Part shown: in pieces, positions 1-4,699 of the stretch
Layout: each line of letters begins with the position of its first letter
Numbering within the stretch: the stretch's first letter is position 1
Assembly: GCA_964515555.1 (NCBI GenBank)
Contig: CAZEVY010000054.1
Location: 1 to 34,542, forward strand
Reading direction: 5' to 3'
Source: CAZEVY01 sp964515555
GTDB lineage: Bacteria > Acidobacteriota > Terriglobia > Bryobacterales > Bryobacteraceae
DNA: 34,542 nucleotides
Program-made: the position numbers and the translations under genes
Notes under the pieces: generated by a model
Told to the model about the DNA's origin: nothing
Seen by the model: only the letters and a program-made list of their open reading frames with translations
The model's database searches: none

Positions 1-1041
1 ACCGACGAGCGCCGCGAAGCGCAGCGCTACACGCTCTCGCACCTGGCGCACGACGTGAAGGACCAGACCGGGCTCGGCGTGCCCACCCGCGACTGGTTCC
101 CGATCTCGTTCATGAGCACCTTCTCCGATTTCGCCGACCTCATGCACGGCCCGCAGGCCGAGTGGGGACACCTGAGCTGCGGCTGCCACCCCAATTGCGG
201 CGTCGGCATGGCCGTCATGGTCGACAAGCAGACCAAGGAAGCCGTCCCGGTGACGGCGTTCCTTAACGGCGACCGCTTCGCGCGGGATCTGGCGCGGCTG
301 ACCGACGCCGGACGCGGCAGGACGCTGTCGCTGATGGGCCTGGCGCTGGCGCTGATGCGCAACTACGATCCCTTCAAGTCGCCAACGCACTTCAAGCTGT
401 ACGACATGTTTAAGAAGTTCGACAAGCACTTCGGCGCCACCGGCAAGAAGTACGGCGACGTGAGCGGCGAGAAGCGCCTCGAGGACATCGAGAAGCGGCG
501 TTCGGACCGCTGGAACTTCCTGTTCATCGCGGGCATGTGGTTCCAGGATCTGTTCAACTACGATTTCCGCCGCACCGAGCAGTGCATCATCCCCTACGCG
601 ACCCAGGAAGGCGAGATTTCCTTCTGCGCGTATAACACGGGCATCGGCTGGCGCAACATCGTCGAGAAGATGCACATGACGGCGACGCTGACCAAGTGGT
701 ACGACCAGTATGGCCGGCACGAAATCTTCGCCGGTGGCCGCAACGTCGGGCTGAGCAGCAAGGAGCACACCTTGCGGCTGAACGCCGAGCACGTCGCCGC
801 CGGCCGGCAGACCGATCTCGACAGCAAGGGCATCGCCAAGACGGCGCGCGAGGAGAAGATTCGCGCGCGCGACGCCAAGCTCTCGGCCGCCGAGAACGAG
901 CGCATGGCGAAGCTCTACCGCCAGGTCGTGCTGAAGGAGCCCGAGGGTCCGGGGCTGGTGCAGATCGGCGGCGCGCTCGGTGGGATCAAGCCCGCCGCTC
1001 CCGCGGAGTCCCGCGAAGAAATCGGCACCTTCGGCGACTAG
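1..1041 (+). CDS. Radical SAM protein, C-terminal part (Tes/Mss-like), truncated by window edge
   Basis: The frame is open from base 1, so the N-terminus, including any CxxxCxxC radical SAM motif, lies outside the window. The visible 346 residues show a Cys-rich CGCHPNCG motif (Cys60, 62, 66 counted from base 1) and a later pair in EQCIIPYAT and SFCAYN (Cys195, Cys209). This pattern recalls the C-terminal half of the MJ0619/tetraether synthase (Tes) and bacterial membrane-spanning-lipid synthase (Mss) family, in which extra cysteines bind auxiliary [4Fe-4S] clusters and the enzyme couples lipid alkyl tails. Acidobacteria make membrane-spanning iso-diabolic acid, so the role fits. The C-terminus (about residues 250-346) is charged, then Ala/Pro-rich. 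The family assignment comes from remembered motifs, not a search; another radical SAM subfamily is possible. Confidence 0.6.
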   Translation, partial: TDERREAQRYTLSHLAHDVKDQTGLGVPTRDWFPISFMSTFSDFADLMHGPQAEWGHLSCGCHPNCGVGMAVMVDKQTKEAVPVTAFLNGDRFARDLARLTDAGRGRTLSLMGLALALMRNYDPFKSPTHFKLYDMFKKFDKHFGATGKKYGDVSGEKRLEDIEKRRSDRWNFLFIAGMWFQDLFNYDFRRTEQCIIPYATQEGEISFCAYNTGIGWRNIVEKMHMTATLTKWYDQYGRHEIFAGGRNVGLSSKEHTLRLNAEHVAAGRQTDLDSKGIAKTAREEKIRARDAKLSAAENERMAKLYRQVVLKEPEGPGLVQIGGALGGIKPAAPAESREEIGTFGD

Positions 1042-1054
1042 ATCGAGGTGGGTA

Positions 1055-1068
1055 CGCCCTCCAGGGCG
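1055..1068. terminator. Short GC hairpin after the radical SAM gene
   Basis: CGCCC-TCCA-GGGCG forms a perfect 5-bp stem with a TCCA tetraloop 14 nt after the stop codon at 1041. There is no U-tract, so classical intrinsic termination is uncertain. The same TCCA-loop design recurs at 12507-12524 between convergent genes, which supports a terminator-like role. Confidence 0.35.
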
Positions 1069-1100
1069 GCGCGGGGCCTCCGGTCCCGTCGTTATCGACA

Positions 1101-1565
1101 ATGGACCCGCGCGACGCCTTTCGTCACGATCTGACGAATGCCTTTCCGCCGGTGCCCTTCCGCGGCCTCGTATCCACGCATGACTGTTGTAATGACGGCC
1201 TTGCGCTGCGTCGGGAGCTGCCCAGGCGCCGTTGGGACGAAGTCCCGAAGGGGTTCGTCGATGCGAACTCGCTCGGTCTGCCCCTGCTTGAACCTGATGC
1301 CTTGGTCGCCTTCCTGCCTGCCTGGCTCGCCCGCGCGATCGATCGCCTTGACGAGGACAACCTGGTCACCGAGTTCACGGTGTACTTCCTCTACTTCCCA
1401 GCCGATCGAGGCGCGGAAGTTGTGACGCTGTTCGACGAGGCGCAGAGGCGCGTCATCTGCGCGTTCCTGAACCGGGTGTCAGGTAGCGGAGCCCAAGAGC
1501 GGCTCCATCGGAACTCGGAGAACGCGCTGGCGAAGTGGACCGCCTCGTTGACTCCCATCCCATAA
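1101..1565 (+). CDS. DUF6714-like protein
   Basis: A 154-residue protein starting at ATG 1101. It resembles DUF6714 proteins: an N-terminal helix (FRHDLTNAF), a tryptophan-containing segment (RRRWDEVP), an LPAWLARAI motif like the family's yLPa segment, and a C-terminal helix (EAQRRVICAFLNRV). The function of the family is unknown. The frame could also be read upstream without a stop, but that part is a shadow of the radical SAM gene. No clear Shine-Dalgarno sequence precedes the ATG. The stop codon lies inside the palindrome that precedes vapB. Confidence 0.6.
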   Translation: MDPRDAFRHDLTNAFPPVPFRGLVSTHDCCNDGLALRRELPRRRWDEVPKGFVDANSLGLPLLEPDALVAFLPAWLARAIDRLDEDNLVTEFTVYFLYFPADRGAEVVTLFDEAQRRVICAFLNRVSGSGAQERLHRNSENALAKWTASLTPIP

Positions 1566-1572
1566 ATATGGG
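1559..1572. promoter_or_regulatory. Palindromic operator candidate for vapBC
   Basis: CCCATA-aa-TATGGG is a perfect inverted repeat centred 18 nt before the vapB start and overlapping the upstream gene's stop codon. VapB antitoxins usually bind palindromes at their own promoter, so this is the expected place for autoregulation. The AT-rich centre could also supply the -10 element. Confidence 0.45.
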
Positions 1573-1583
1573 ACCCTGATCCC

Positions 1584-1835
1584 ATGAAGACGACCCTGGA
1601 AATCCCCGACACCGTCTTCCGCCGCGCCAAGGCCCGCGCCGCCGAACAGGGAATCCCGCTGCGCCAATTCGTTACCGACGCCGTCGCCGAAAAACTGAGG
1701 GCCTCCGCCAATCCGTCCGCAAAACCCTGGATGCGCATGGCCGGAGGACTCCGCCATCTGCGGAAGGAAACGGCGCGCATCCAGGGCATCATCGACCGCG
1801 AATTCGAAGTCATCGAACCCGACGACTGGAAATGA
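1584..1835 (+). CDS. vapB: VapB-type antitoxin
   Basis: An 83-residue protein. The N-terminus KTTLEIPDTVFRRAKARAAEQGIP resembles a ribbon-helix-helix/MetJ-like DNA-binding domain (beta strand then helices, residues 1-42). The C-terminus (about residues 55-83) would bind and neutralise the toxin. Its stop overlaps the start of the PIN-domain gene by 4 bp (ATGA), indicating translational coupling. A perfect palindrome upstream is the likely autoregulatory operator. The family call is based on fold pattern and partner gene. Confidence 0.8.
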   Translation: MKTTLEIPDTVFRRAKARAAEQGIPLRQFVTDAVAEKLRASANPSAKPWMRMAGGLRHLRKETARIQGIIDREFEVIEPDDWK

Positions 1836-2209
1836 TCCTCGACACCAACGCGCTGTCTGCATTCGCCGACGGCGATCCCGCCGCGGTGAATCGGATCTCG
1901 GACGCCGGCGCACTCGCGATCCCCGCCGTCGTCCTCGGCGAGTTCCGCTACGGAATCGCGCACTCCCGCCGGAAGGCGGACTACGAGGCCTGGCTCGCGC
2001 GCCACGCCGGCGATTACCAGTTCCTCCCGATCGACGAAGCCACCACGCGCCACTATGCCGTCATCCGAGCCGAACTCCGCGCCGCTGGAAAACCGATACC
2101 CGGCAACGACCTGTGGATCGCCGCGGCCTGCCGCCAGCACGGCATGCCGATCCTCTCGCGCGATCGTCATTTCGACGCCGTTGCCGGCCTCCGCCGCATC
2201 GACTGGTGA
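1832..2209 (+). CDS. vapC: VapC-type PIN-domain ribonuclease toxin
   Basis: A 125-residue PIN-domain protein of normal length. The acidic metal-binding residues are visible: Asp4 (MILDTN), Glu37 (VLGEF), Asp93 (GNDLWIAA) and Asp111 (LSRDRHFD). VapC toxins are Mg-dependent endoribonucleases; several characterised members cut tRNAs (initiator Met, Trp, Ser, Cys) or the sarcin-ricin loop. The gene overlaps vapB by 4 bp. It lies 168 bp upstream of a 28-gene tRNA array, which is notable given the usual targets, although no functional link can be seen in the sequence. Confidence 0.88.
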   Translation: MILDTNALSAFADGDPAAVNRISDAGALAIPAVVLGEFRYGIAHSRRKADYEAWLARHAGDYQFLPIDEATTRHYAVIRAELRAAGKPIPGNDLWIAAACRQHGMPILSRDRHFDAVAGLRRIDW

Positions 2210-2306
2210 CCGGCGGCTCGCCAAGCGGGGAACCCACCGCGTTCTCTTCCCGATCTCCCGGCGAGGGCCTGCCACTGAAAAACTCGAGACAAAGGCCACT
2301 TTCCTA

Positions 2307-2335
2307 TTGACACCACGTGAATGTGGTGTCAGAAT
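2307..2335 (+). promoter_or_regulatory. Promoter with internal dyad, upstream of the tRNA array
   Basis: A perfect -35 box TTGACA (2307-2312) is followed after 17 bp by CAGAAT (2330-2335, 4/6 match to TATAAT). A perfect inverted repeat GACACCAC-N6-GTGGTGTC (2309-2330) overlaps the end of the -35 box and fills the spacer, a classical repressor (or MerR-like) operator position. The first tRNA gene begins 42 nt downstream. It is therefore the likely start of the array transcript, possibly under specific control. Confidence 0.55.
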
Positions 2336-2376
2336 ATTTCCGTGACCTTGGATCTCAGAATCGGAACCACACACGG

Positions 2377-2453
2377 GCCGGTGACGCCCGTGTTGGCTCG
2401 GGCGGCGGGCTTGTACCCCGCCCTCACCGGTTCGATTCCGGTCACCGGCTCCA
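2377..2453 (+). tRNA. tRNA-Thr(TGT)
   Basis: First tRNA of the array. Acceptor GCCGGTG pairs perfectly with CACCGGC (2443-2449); discriminator T and an encoded CCA follow. T arm ACCGG-TTCGATT-CCGGT. The anticodon stem GCGGG/CCCGC carries loop CTTGTAC with TGT at 2412-2414, reading ACA. The D-loop (GTGTTGGCTC) is atypical and lacks A14. Confidence 0.88.
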
Positions 2454-2640
2454 GGAAATCCATGCGGCATAAGAGCGCCGGCGCGAATCCGGCCGCCCCA
2501 GCCGATTGGGATGGCAGCGGCATATTCGAGAATGCGCGCGCCCAGTTTCGCTCGGACCCGTCCCGCCTTTAGGCGCCCACGTACCCGGCCGGCCTGAAGG
2601 CGATTCAGGGCCGGGATCGATATCCAGGACAAGTTTTCGA
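2454..2640. other. 187-nt spacer with a strong hairpin
   Basis: No gene was found between the first two tRNA-Thr genes. Positions 2584-2615 form a long hairpin: CCCGGC (2584-2589), a 3-nt bulge, CCTGAA (2593-2598), a 5-nt loop, then TTCAGG and GCCGGG. A weak tRNA-like arrangement near 2483-2550 (GGCGCG/CGCGCC with an ATTCGAG loop) lacks a proper anticodon arm and CCA; it could be a decayed tRNA or chance. Confidence 0.4.
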
Positions 2641-2714
2641 GCTGAGATAGCTCAGTGGCAGAGCAGGCGCATGGTAGGCGCCCGACGCGAGTTCGATTCT
2701 CGCTCTCAGATCCA
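2641..2714 (+). tRNA. tRNA-Thr(GGT)
   Basis: D arm GCTC/GAGC, anticodon stem GGCGC/GCGCC with loop ATGGTAG (GGT at 2673-2675, reads ACC), T arm GCGAG-TTCGATT-CTCGC, encoded CCA at 2712-2714. Acceptor GCTGAGA pairs with TCTCAGA except that the terminal pair would be G1-A72, an unusual mismatch for an elongator Thr tRNA. Confidence 0.88.
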
Positions 2715-2723
2715 GATTACGCC

Positions 2724-2777
2724 GCGCACGACGCGGCGGGGCGCGAGCGTCGGCAGACCTCAGCGGGCGCGGTGCGC
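2724..2777. repeat. Array spacer hairpin, weak member
   Basis: GCGCAC (2724-2729) is complementary to GTGCGC (2772-2777) across the spacer between tRNA-Thr(GGT) and tRNA-Thr(CGT). The outer arms match those of the spacer elements at 3798-3873 and 4136-4211, but the inner stem is poorly conserved. It is probably a divergent member of that family. Confidence 0.35.
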
Positions 2778-2793
2778 TCGGATCCAGTTCCCC

Positions 2794-2868
2794 TCTGGCG
2801 TAGCTCAGGTGGCAGAGCGCGGCCTTCGTAATGCCGTGACCGGAGTTCGATTCTCCGCGCCAGATCCA
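2794..2868 (+). tRNA. tRNA-Thr(CGT)
   Basis: Acceptor TCTGGCG/CGCCAGA is perfect, T arm CGGAG-TTCGATT-CTCCG, discriminator T and encoded CCA. D arm GCTC/GAGC. Anticodon loop TTCGTAA has CGT at 2827-2829 (reads ACG); the stem CGGCC/TGCCG has a C31-U39 mismatch next to the loop. It completes a set of three Thr isoacceptors at the head of the array. Confidence 0.87.
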
Positions 2869-2882
2869 GTTACTGCACGCGG

Positions 2883-2956
2883 GCGGGCATGGTATAGCGG
2901 CTGTGCCTCGGCCTTCCAAGCCGAAGACGCGAGTTCGACTCTCGCTGTCCGCTCCA
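2883..2956 (+). tRNA. tRNA-Gly(TCC)
   Basis: Acceptor GCGGGCA/TGTCCGC with one G-U pair, T arm GCGAG-TTCGACT-CTCGC, discriminator T, encoded CCA. Anticodon stem TCGGC/GCCGA, loop CTTCCAA, anticodon TCC at 2915-2917 (reads GGA). Only 14 nt separate it from the preceding tRNA. Confidence 0.9.
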
Positions 2957-2964
2957 GGGTTTCG

Positions 2965-3038
2965 GCGGTCTTCGTTCAGGGGCAGGATTTCGCGTTGCCA
3001 GCGCGAGGACACCGGTTCGAATCCGGTAGACCGCTCCA
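2965..3038 (+). tRNA. tRNA-Gly(GCC)
   Basis: Acceptor GCGGTCT/AGACCGC is perfect, T arm ACCGG-TTCGAAT-CCGGT, discriminator T, encoded CCA. Anticodon stem TCGCG/CGCGA, loop TTGCCAG, anticodon GCC at 2997-2999 (reads GGC/GGU). It lies 8 nt after tRNA-Gly(TCC). Confidence 0.92.
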
Positions 3039-3044
3039 TGGTTC

Positions 3045-3118
3045 GGGGTGCTAGCTCAACGGGAGAGCTCCGGTCCTGCAAACCGGCGATCAGGGTTCGA
3101 TTCCCTGGCATTCCACCA
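3045..3118 (+). tRNA. tRNA-Ala(TGC) with C33
   Basis: Acceptor GGGGTGC/GCATTCC contains the G3-U70 wobble that is the main Ala identity element; discriminator A, encoded CCA. D arm GCTC/GAGC, T arm CAGGG-TTCGATT-CCCTG. The anticodon stem CCGGT/ACCGG fixes the loop as CCTGCAA, giving anticodon TGC (3077-3079) but C instead of the nearly universal U at position 33. A Cys (GCA) reading would break the stem. Confidence 0.88.
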
Positions 3119-3121
3119 TTT

Positions 3122-3196
3122 GTGGCCGTAGCCGAGTGGTTCAGGCGGCGGGTTGTGGCCCCGTCCACGTCGGTTCGATTCCGACCGGCCACCCCA
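3122..3196 (+). tRNA. tRNA-His(GTG) without encoded G-1
   Basis: Acceptor GTGGCCG/CGGCCAC is perfect, discriminator C73 as expected for His, encoded CCA. Anticodon loop TTGTGGC has GTG at 3155-3157; T arm GTCGG-TTCGATT-CCGAC. The base before G1 is T (3121), so the G-1 that normally pairs with C73 and is recognised by HisRS is not encoded. Confidence 0.9.
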
Positions 3197-3224
3197 ATTA
3201 TACGGGCTTAGAGTCCGTTAGCGC

Positions 3225-3301
3225 GCCGGCGTAGCTCAACAGGATAGAGCGGCTCTTTCCGAAGGAGCAGATTTGGCGTTCGAGTCGCCTCGCCGGCGCC
3301 A
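3225..3301 (+). tRNA. tRNA-Arg(CCG)
   Basis: Acceptor GCCGGCG/CGCCGGC is perfect, discriminator G, encoded CCA. D arm GCTC/GAGC; anticodon stem GCTCT/GGAGC with loop TTCCGAA, anticodon CCG at 3259-3261 (reads CGG). The T stem TGGCG/CGCCT has one T-T mismatch; T loop TTCGAGT. Confidence 0.9.
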
Positions 3302-3314
3302 GAGTTTGAGCCTC

Positions 3315-3364
3315 GGCGCGGAGGCCGCGGGCTGAAGGGTATCGCCGACGCGGCGTTGTGCGCC
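3315..3364. repeat. Array spacer hairpin, copy C
   Basis: Two-step hairpin between tRNA-Arg(CCG) and tRNA-Pro(CGG). Outer arms GGCGC (3315-3319) and GCGCC (3360-3364), internal loop GGAG opposite GTTGT, inner arms GCCGCG (3324-3329) and CGCGGC (3349-3354), apex of 19 nt. The right side carries CGTTGTGCG, shared with the elements at 3798-3873 and 4136-4211. Confidence 0.55.
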
Positions 3365-3405
3365 GGGTAATGGCGAGTTCTTTGACAACTGAATATTTCG
3401 ATTTT

Positions 3406-3480
3406 CGGGGCGTAGCCTAGTGGTTCAGGTTCATGGTTCGGGACCATGCGACGCGTGTTCGATTCACGCCGCCCCGACCA
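3406..3480 (+). tRNA. tRNA-Pro(CGG)
   Basis: Acceptor CGGGGCG/CGCCCCG is perfect with the C1-G72 pair typical of bacterial tRNA-Pro; discriminator A, encoded CCA. T arm GCGTG-TTCGATT-CACGC. Anticodon stem CATGG/CCATG, loop TTCGGGA, anticodon CGG at 3439-3441 (reads CCG). Confidence 0.91.
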
Positions 3481-3488
3481 GGTTCTGT

Positions 3489-3562
3489 TCCCCGTTAGCT
3501 CAACGGTAGAGCGCGCCGCTGTTACCGGCGTCATCGTGGTTCGATTCCACGGCGGGGAGCCA
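3489..3562 (+). tRNA. tRNA-Asn(GTT)
   Basis: Acceptor TCCCCGT/GCGGGGA (one T-G pair), discriminator G as in Asn tRNAs, encoded CCA. D arm GCTC/GAGC, T arm CGTGG-TTCGATT-CCACG. Anticodon stem CGCCG/CGGCG, loop CTGTTAC, anticodon GTT at 3521-3523. Confidence 0.92.
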
Positions 3563-3564
3563 TC

Positions 3565-3638
3565 GCCCCGCTAGCTCAATGGCAGAGTGCCGAGCTTACA
3601 TCTCGGCGACGGTGGTTCGATTCCATCGCGGGGTACCA
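3565..3638 (+). tRNA. tRNA-Val(TAC)
   Basis: Acceptor GCCCCGC/GCGGGGT with a terminal G-U pair, discriminator A, encoded CCA. T arm GGTGG-TTCGATT-CCATC (one G-U). Anticodon stem CCGAG/CTCGG, loop CTTACAT, anticodon TAC at 3597-3599 (reads GUA). Spacers on both sides are only 2 nt. Confidence 0.9.
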
Positions 3639-3640
3639 TC

Positions 3641-3714
3641 GCTTCCTTAGCTCAACGGTAGAGCACGCGACTGATAATCGCGCGACGAATGTTCGACTCA
3701 TTCGGGAAGCACCA
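3641..3714 (+). tRNA. tRNA-Ile(GAT)
   Basis: Acceptor GCTTCCT/GGGAAGC (terminal T-G at pair 7-66), discriminator A, encoded CCA. D arm GCTC/GAGC, T arm GAATG-TTCGACT-CATTC. Anticodon stem CGCGA/TCGCG, loop CTGATAA, anticodon GAT at 3673-3675. One nucleotide separates it from the next tRNA. Confidence 0.92.
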
Positions 3715-3715
3715 T

Positions 3716-3791
3716 GCGCCCGTGGCCGAGCGTATCAGGCGCCGCTCTTCTAAAGCGGTTCACGCTGGTTAGAATCCAGCCGGGCGCTCCA
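3716..3791 (+). tRNA. tRNA-Arg(TCT) with altered T loop
   Basis: Acceptor GCGCCCG/CGGGCGC is perfect, discriminator T, encoded CCA. Anticodon stem CCGCT/AGCGG, loop CTTCTAA, anticodon TCT at 3749-3751 (reads AGA). The T stem GCTGG/CCAGC is intact but the loop is TTAGAAT, so the conserved C56, which pairs with G19 at the elbow, is replaced by A. Confidence 0.88.
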
Positions 3792-3797
3792 GTTCTC

Positions 3798-3873
3798 AGC
3801 GCACGGCGCCGCGGCGCGGACGCCGGGGCTCACGAGTTAAGTGAACCTGCACGCCGCGGCTCCGTTGTGCGCT
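3798..3873. repeat. Array spacer hairpin, copy A
   Basis: Two-step inverted repeat between tRNA-Arg(TCT) and tRNA-Gln. Outer arms AGCGCAC (3798-3804) and GTGCGCT (3867-3873), an asymmetric internal loop GGC opposite TCCGTT, inner arms GCCGCGGCG (3808-3816) and CGCCGCGGC (3852-3860), and a 35-nt apex containing TCAC-GAGTTAA-GTGA. The architecture closely matches the element at 4136-4211. No tRNA T arm is present, so it is not a missed tRNA. Confidence 0.65.
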
Positions 3874-3888
3874 GGTTCAGAGAACAAA

Positions 3889-3964
3889 TGGGGTGTAGAT
3901 CAACTGGTAGATCGCCTGACTCTGATTCAGGAGGCTCCACGTTCGAATCGTGGCGCCCCAGCCA
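3889..3964 (+). tRNA. tRNA-Gln(CTG)
   Basis: Acceptor TGGGGTG/CGCCCCA with the U1-A72 pair characteristic of Gln, discriminator G, encoded CCA. D arm GATC/GATC; T arm CCACG-TTCGAAT-CGTGG. Anticodon stem CCTGA/TCAGG, loop CTCTGAT, anticodon CTG at 3922-3924 (reads CAG). Confidence 0.92.
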
Positions 3965-3970
3965 AATTAC

Positions 3971-4059
3971 GCTGGCGTGGTGTACGGTGCACCGGCCGCC
4001 TTATAAGCGGCGTCGCACTCGATCAGTGCCCGGACTGGGTTCGACTCCCAGCGCCAGCA
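3971..4059 (+). tRNA. Class II tRNA, Leu-like body with anticodon TAT
   Basis: Acceptor GCTGGCG/CGCCAGC and T arm CTGGG-TTCGACT-CCCAG are perfect; discriminator A. A long variable arm (GCACT/AGTGC stem, about 4015-4029) makes it class II, and the TGGTG..CAC D arm resembles tRNA-Leu, though its D loop is only about 5 nt. The stem GCCGC/GCGGC fixes the loop as CTTATAA with anticodon TAT at 4002-4004, which would read the Ile codon AUA. CCA is not encoded: the next bases are CG and the following tRNA starts at 4061. Body and anticodon therefore disagree. It may be a recoded, decayed or specialised tRNA. Confidence 0.75.
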
Positions 4060-4060
4060 C

Positions 4061-4134
4061 GCCTCTCGCCGCCTGGAGACGGACGCCGGTCTCATAAGCC
4101 GGCGGGCGCGGTTCGAATCCGCGGGGAGGCACCA
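4061..4134 (+). tRNA. tRNA with anticodon CAT (Met or Ile2), degenerate D arm
   Basis: Acceptor GCCTCTC/GGGAGGC (one T-G), discriminator A, encoded CCA; T arm CGCGG-TTCGAAT-CCGCG. Anticodon stem CCGGT/GCCGG, loop CTCATAA, CAT at 4093-4095. The G1-C72 pair and the lack of three G-C pairs next to the loop argue against initiator tRNA. The D arm hardly pairs and position 8 is G. Whether it is elongator Met or lysidine-modified Ile2 cannot be decided by eye. Confidence 0.78.
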
Positions 4135-4135
4135 A

Positions 4136-4211
4136 GCGCACAGCGCCGCGGCGTGAAGGCCGGACGCTTACGAGTATCACTAACCGGGCGCGCCGCGGCT
4201 GCGTTGTGCGT
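4136..4211. repeat. Array spacer hairpin, copy B
   Basis: Between the CAT tRNA and tRNA-Lys(CTT). Outer arms CGCAC (4137-4141) and GTGCG (4206-4210), extended by a G-T pair; internal loop AGC opposite TGCGTT; inner arms GCCGCGGCG (4145-4153) and CGCCGCGGC (4191-4199), identical to copy A; 37-nt apex sharing ACGAGT and AACC with copy A. The conserved paired positions and diverged apex suggest that structure, not protein coding, is maintained. Confidence 0.65.
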
Positions 4212-4227
4212 TACCCGAGAGGAATAT

Positions 4228-4301
4228 TGGCCCGTGGCCGAATGGTGAGGCATCCGGCTCTTACCCGGATGGCGGGAGTTCGATTCTCTCCGGGCCAACC
4301 A
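4228..4301 (+). tRNA. tRNA-Lys(CTT)
   Basis: Acceptor TGGCCCG/CGGGCCA is perfect but begins with U1-A72, unusual for Lys and more like Gln; discriminator A, encoded CCA. D stem GCC/GGC; T arm GGGAG-TTCGATT-CTCTC (one G-U). Anticodon stem TCCGG/CCGGA, loop CTCTTAC, anticodon CTT at 4260-4262 (reads AAG). Confidence 0.87.
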
Positions 4302-4307
4302 GTTTGC

Positions 4308-4383
4308 CCCCGTGTAACTCAGCGGCCAGAGTACCTGCCTTTTAAGCAGGGAGTCGCGCGTTCGAATCGCGCCGCGGGGACCA
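4308..4383 (+). tRNA. tRNA-Lys(TTT)
   Basis: Acceptor CCCCGTG/CGCGGGG with C1-G72, discriminator A, encoded CCA. D arm ACTC/GAGT; T arm GCGCG-TTCGAAT-CGCGC. Anticodon stem CCTGC/GCAGG, loop CTTTTAA, anticodon TTT at 4341-4343 (reads AAA/AAG). Confidence 0.91.
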
Positions 4384-4392
4384 GAGATTTAT

Positions 4393-4468
4393 GGCGTAGA
4401 GCACGACCGGTCGAGTGCCCTGACTTTCAATCAGGTGATAGAGGGTTCGATTCCCTCCTACGCTGCCA
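4393..4468 (+). tRNA. tRNA-Glu(TTC)
   Basis: Acceptor GGCGTAG/CTACGCT with a terminal G-U pair, discriminator G, encoded CCA. T arm GAGGG-TTCGATT-CCCTC. Anticodon stem CCTGA/TCAGG, loop CTTTCAA, anticodon TTC at 4426-4428. The D stem GCAC/GTGC encloses a 10-nt loop and abuts both neighbours, leaving one base before it and none after, a compressed core. Confidence 0.85.
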
Positions 4469-4470
4469 GT

Positions 4471-4546
4471 GCGGGCGTCGTTCAACGGACCAGGATACTG
4501 CGCTACGAACGCAGAGATGGGGGTTCGACTCCCTCCGCCTGTACCA
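4471..4546 (+). tRNA. tRNA-Arg(ACG)
   Basis: Acceptor GCGGGCG/CGCCTGT with two G-U pairs, discriminator A, encoded CCA. T arm GGGGG-TTCGACT-CCCTC. Anticodon stem CTGCG/CGCAG, loop CTACGAA, anticodon ACG at 4505-4507. A34 is normally deaminated to inosine by TadA, so CGU, CGC and CGA are read. Confidence 0.9.
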
Positions 4547-4565
4547 TCCCGAGTTTCCCGACTGC

Positions 4566-4640
4566 GAGCCGGTGGCCGAGCGGCGAGGCGCCTGGCTGTC
4601 TACCAGGACAAGGACGGTTCGACTCCGTTCCGGCTCGCCA
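4566..4640 (+). tRNA. tRNA-Asp(GTC)
   Basis: Acceptor GAGCCGG/CCGGCTC is perfect, discriminator G as required for Asp, encoded CCA. D stem GCC/GGC; T arm GACGG-TTCGACT-CCGTT. Anticodon stem CCTGG/CCAGG, loop CTGTCTA, anticodon GTC at 4598-4600. Confidence 0.92.
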
Positions 4641-4699
4641 AGAGTTCCGTCCCTGTCGTCCGGTGCGCCGTCCCAATCGGAACCTGATGGCCACCGACT

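Noticed and set aside
1391..2632. 413-aa minus-strand frame across vapBC and the first tRNA
   Set aside because: Runs antisense to vapBC, whose overlap, domain motifs and operator are convincing, and through tRNA-Thr(TGT).
3382..3410. TTGACA at 3382-3387 before tRNA-Pro as a promoter
   Set aside because: No acceptable -10 box at 16-18 bp; the nearby AATATT is too close.
3971..4059. Stop-codon suppressor tRNA (TTA anticodon) reading of the class II tRNA
   Set aside because: The 5-bp anticodon stem fixes the loop; shifting to TTA breaks the stem and places C at position 33.
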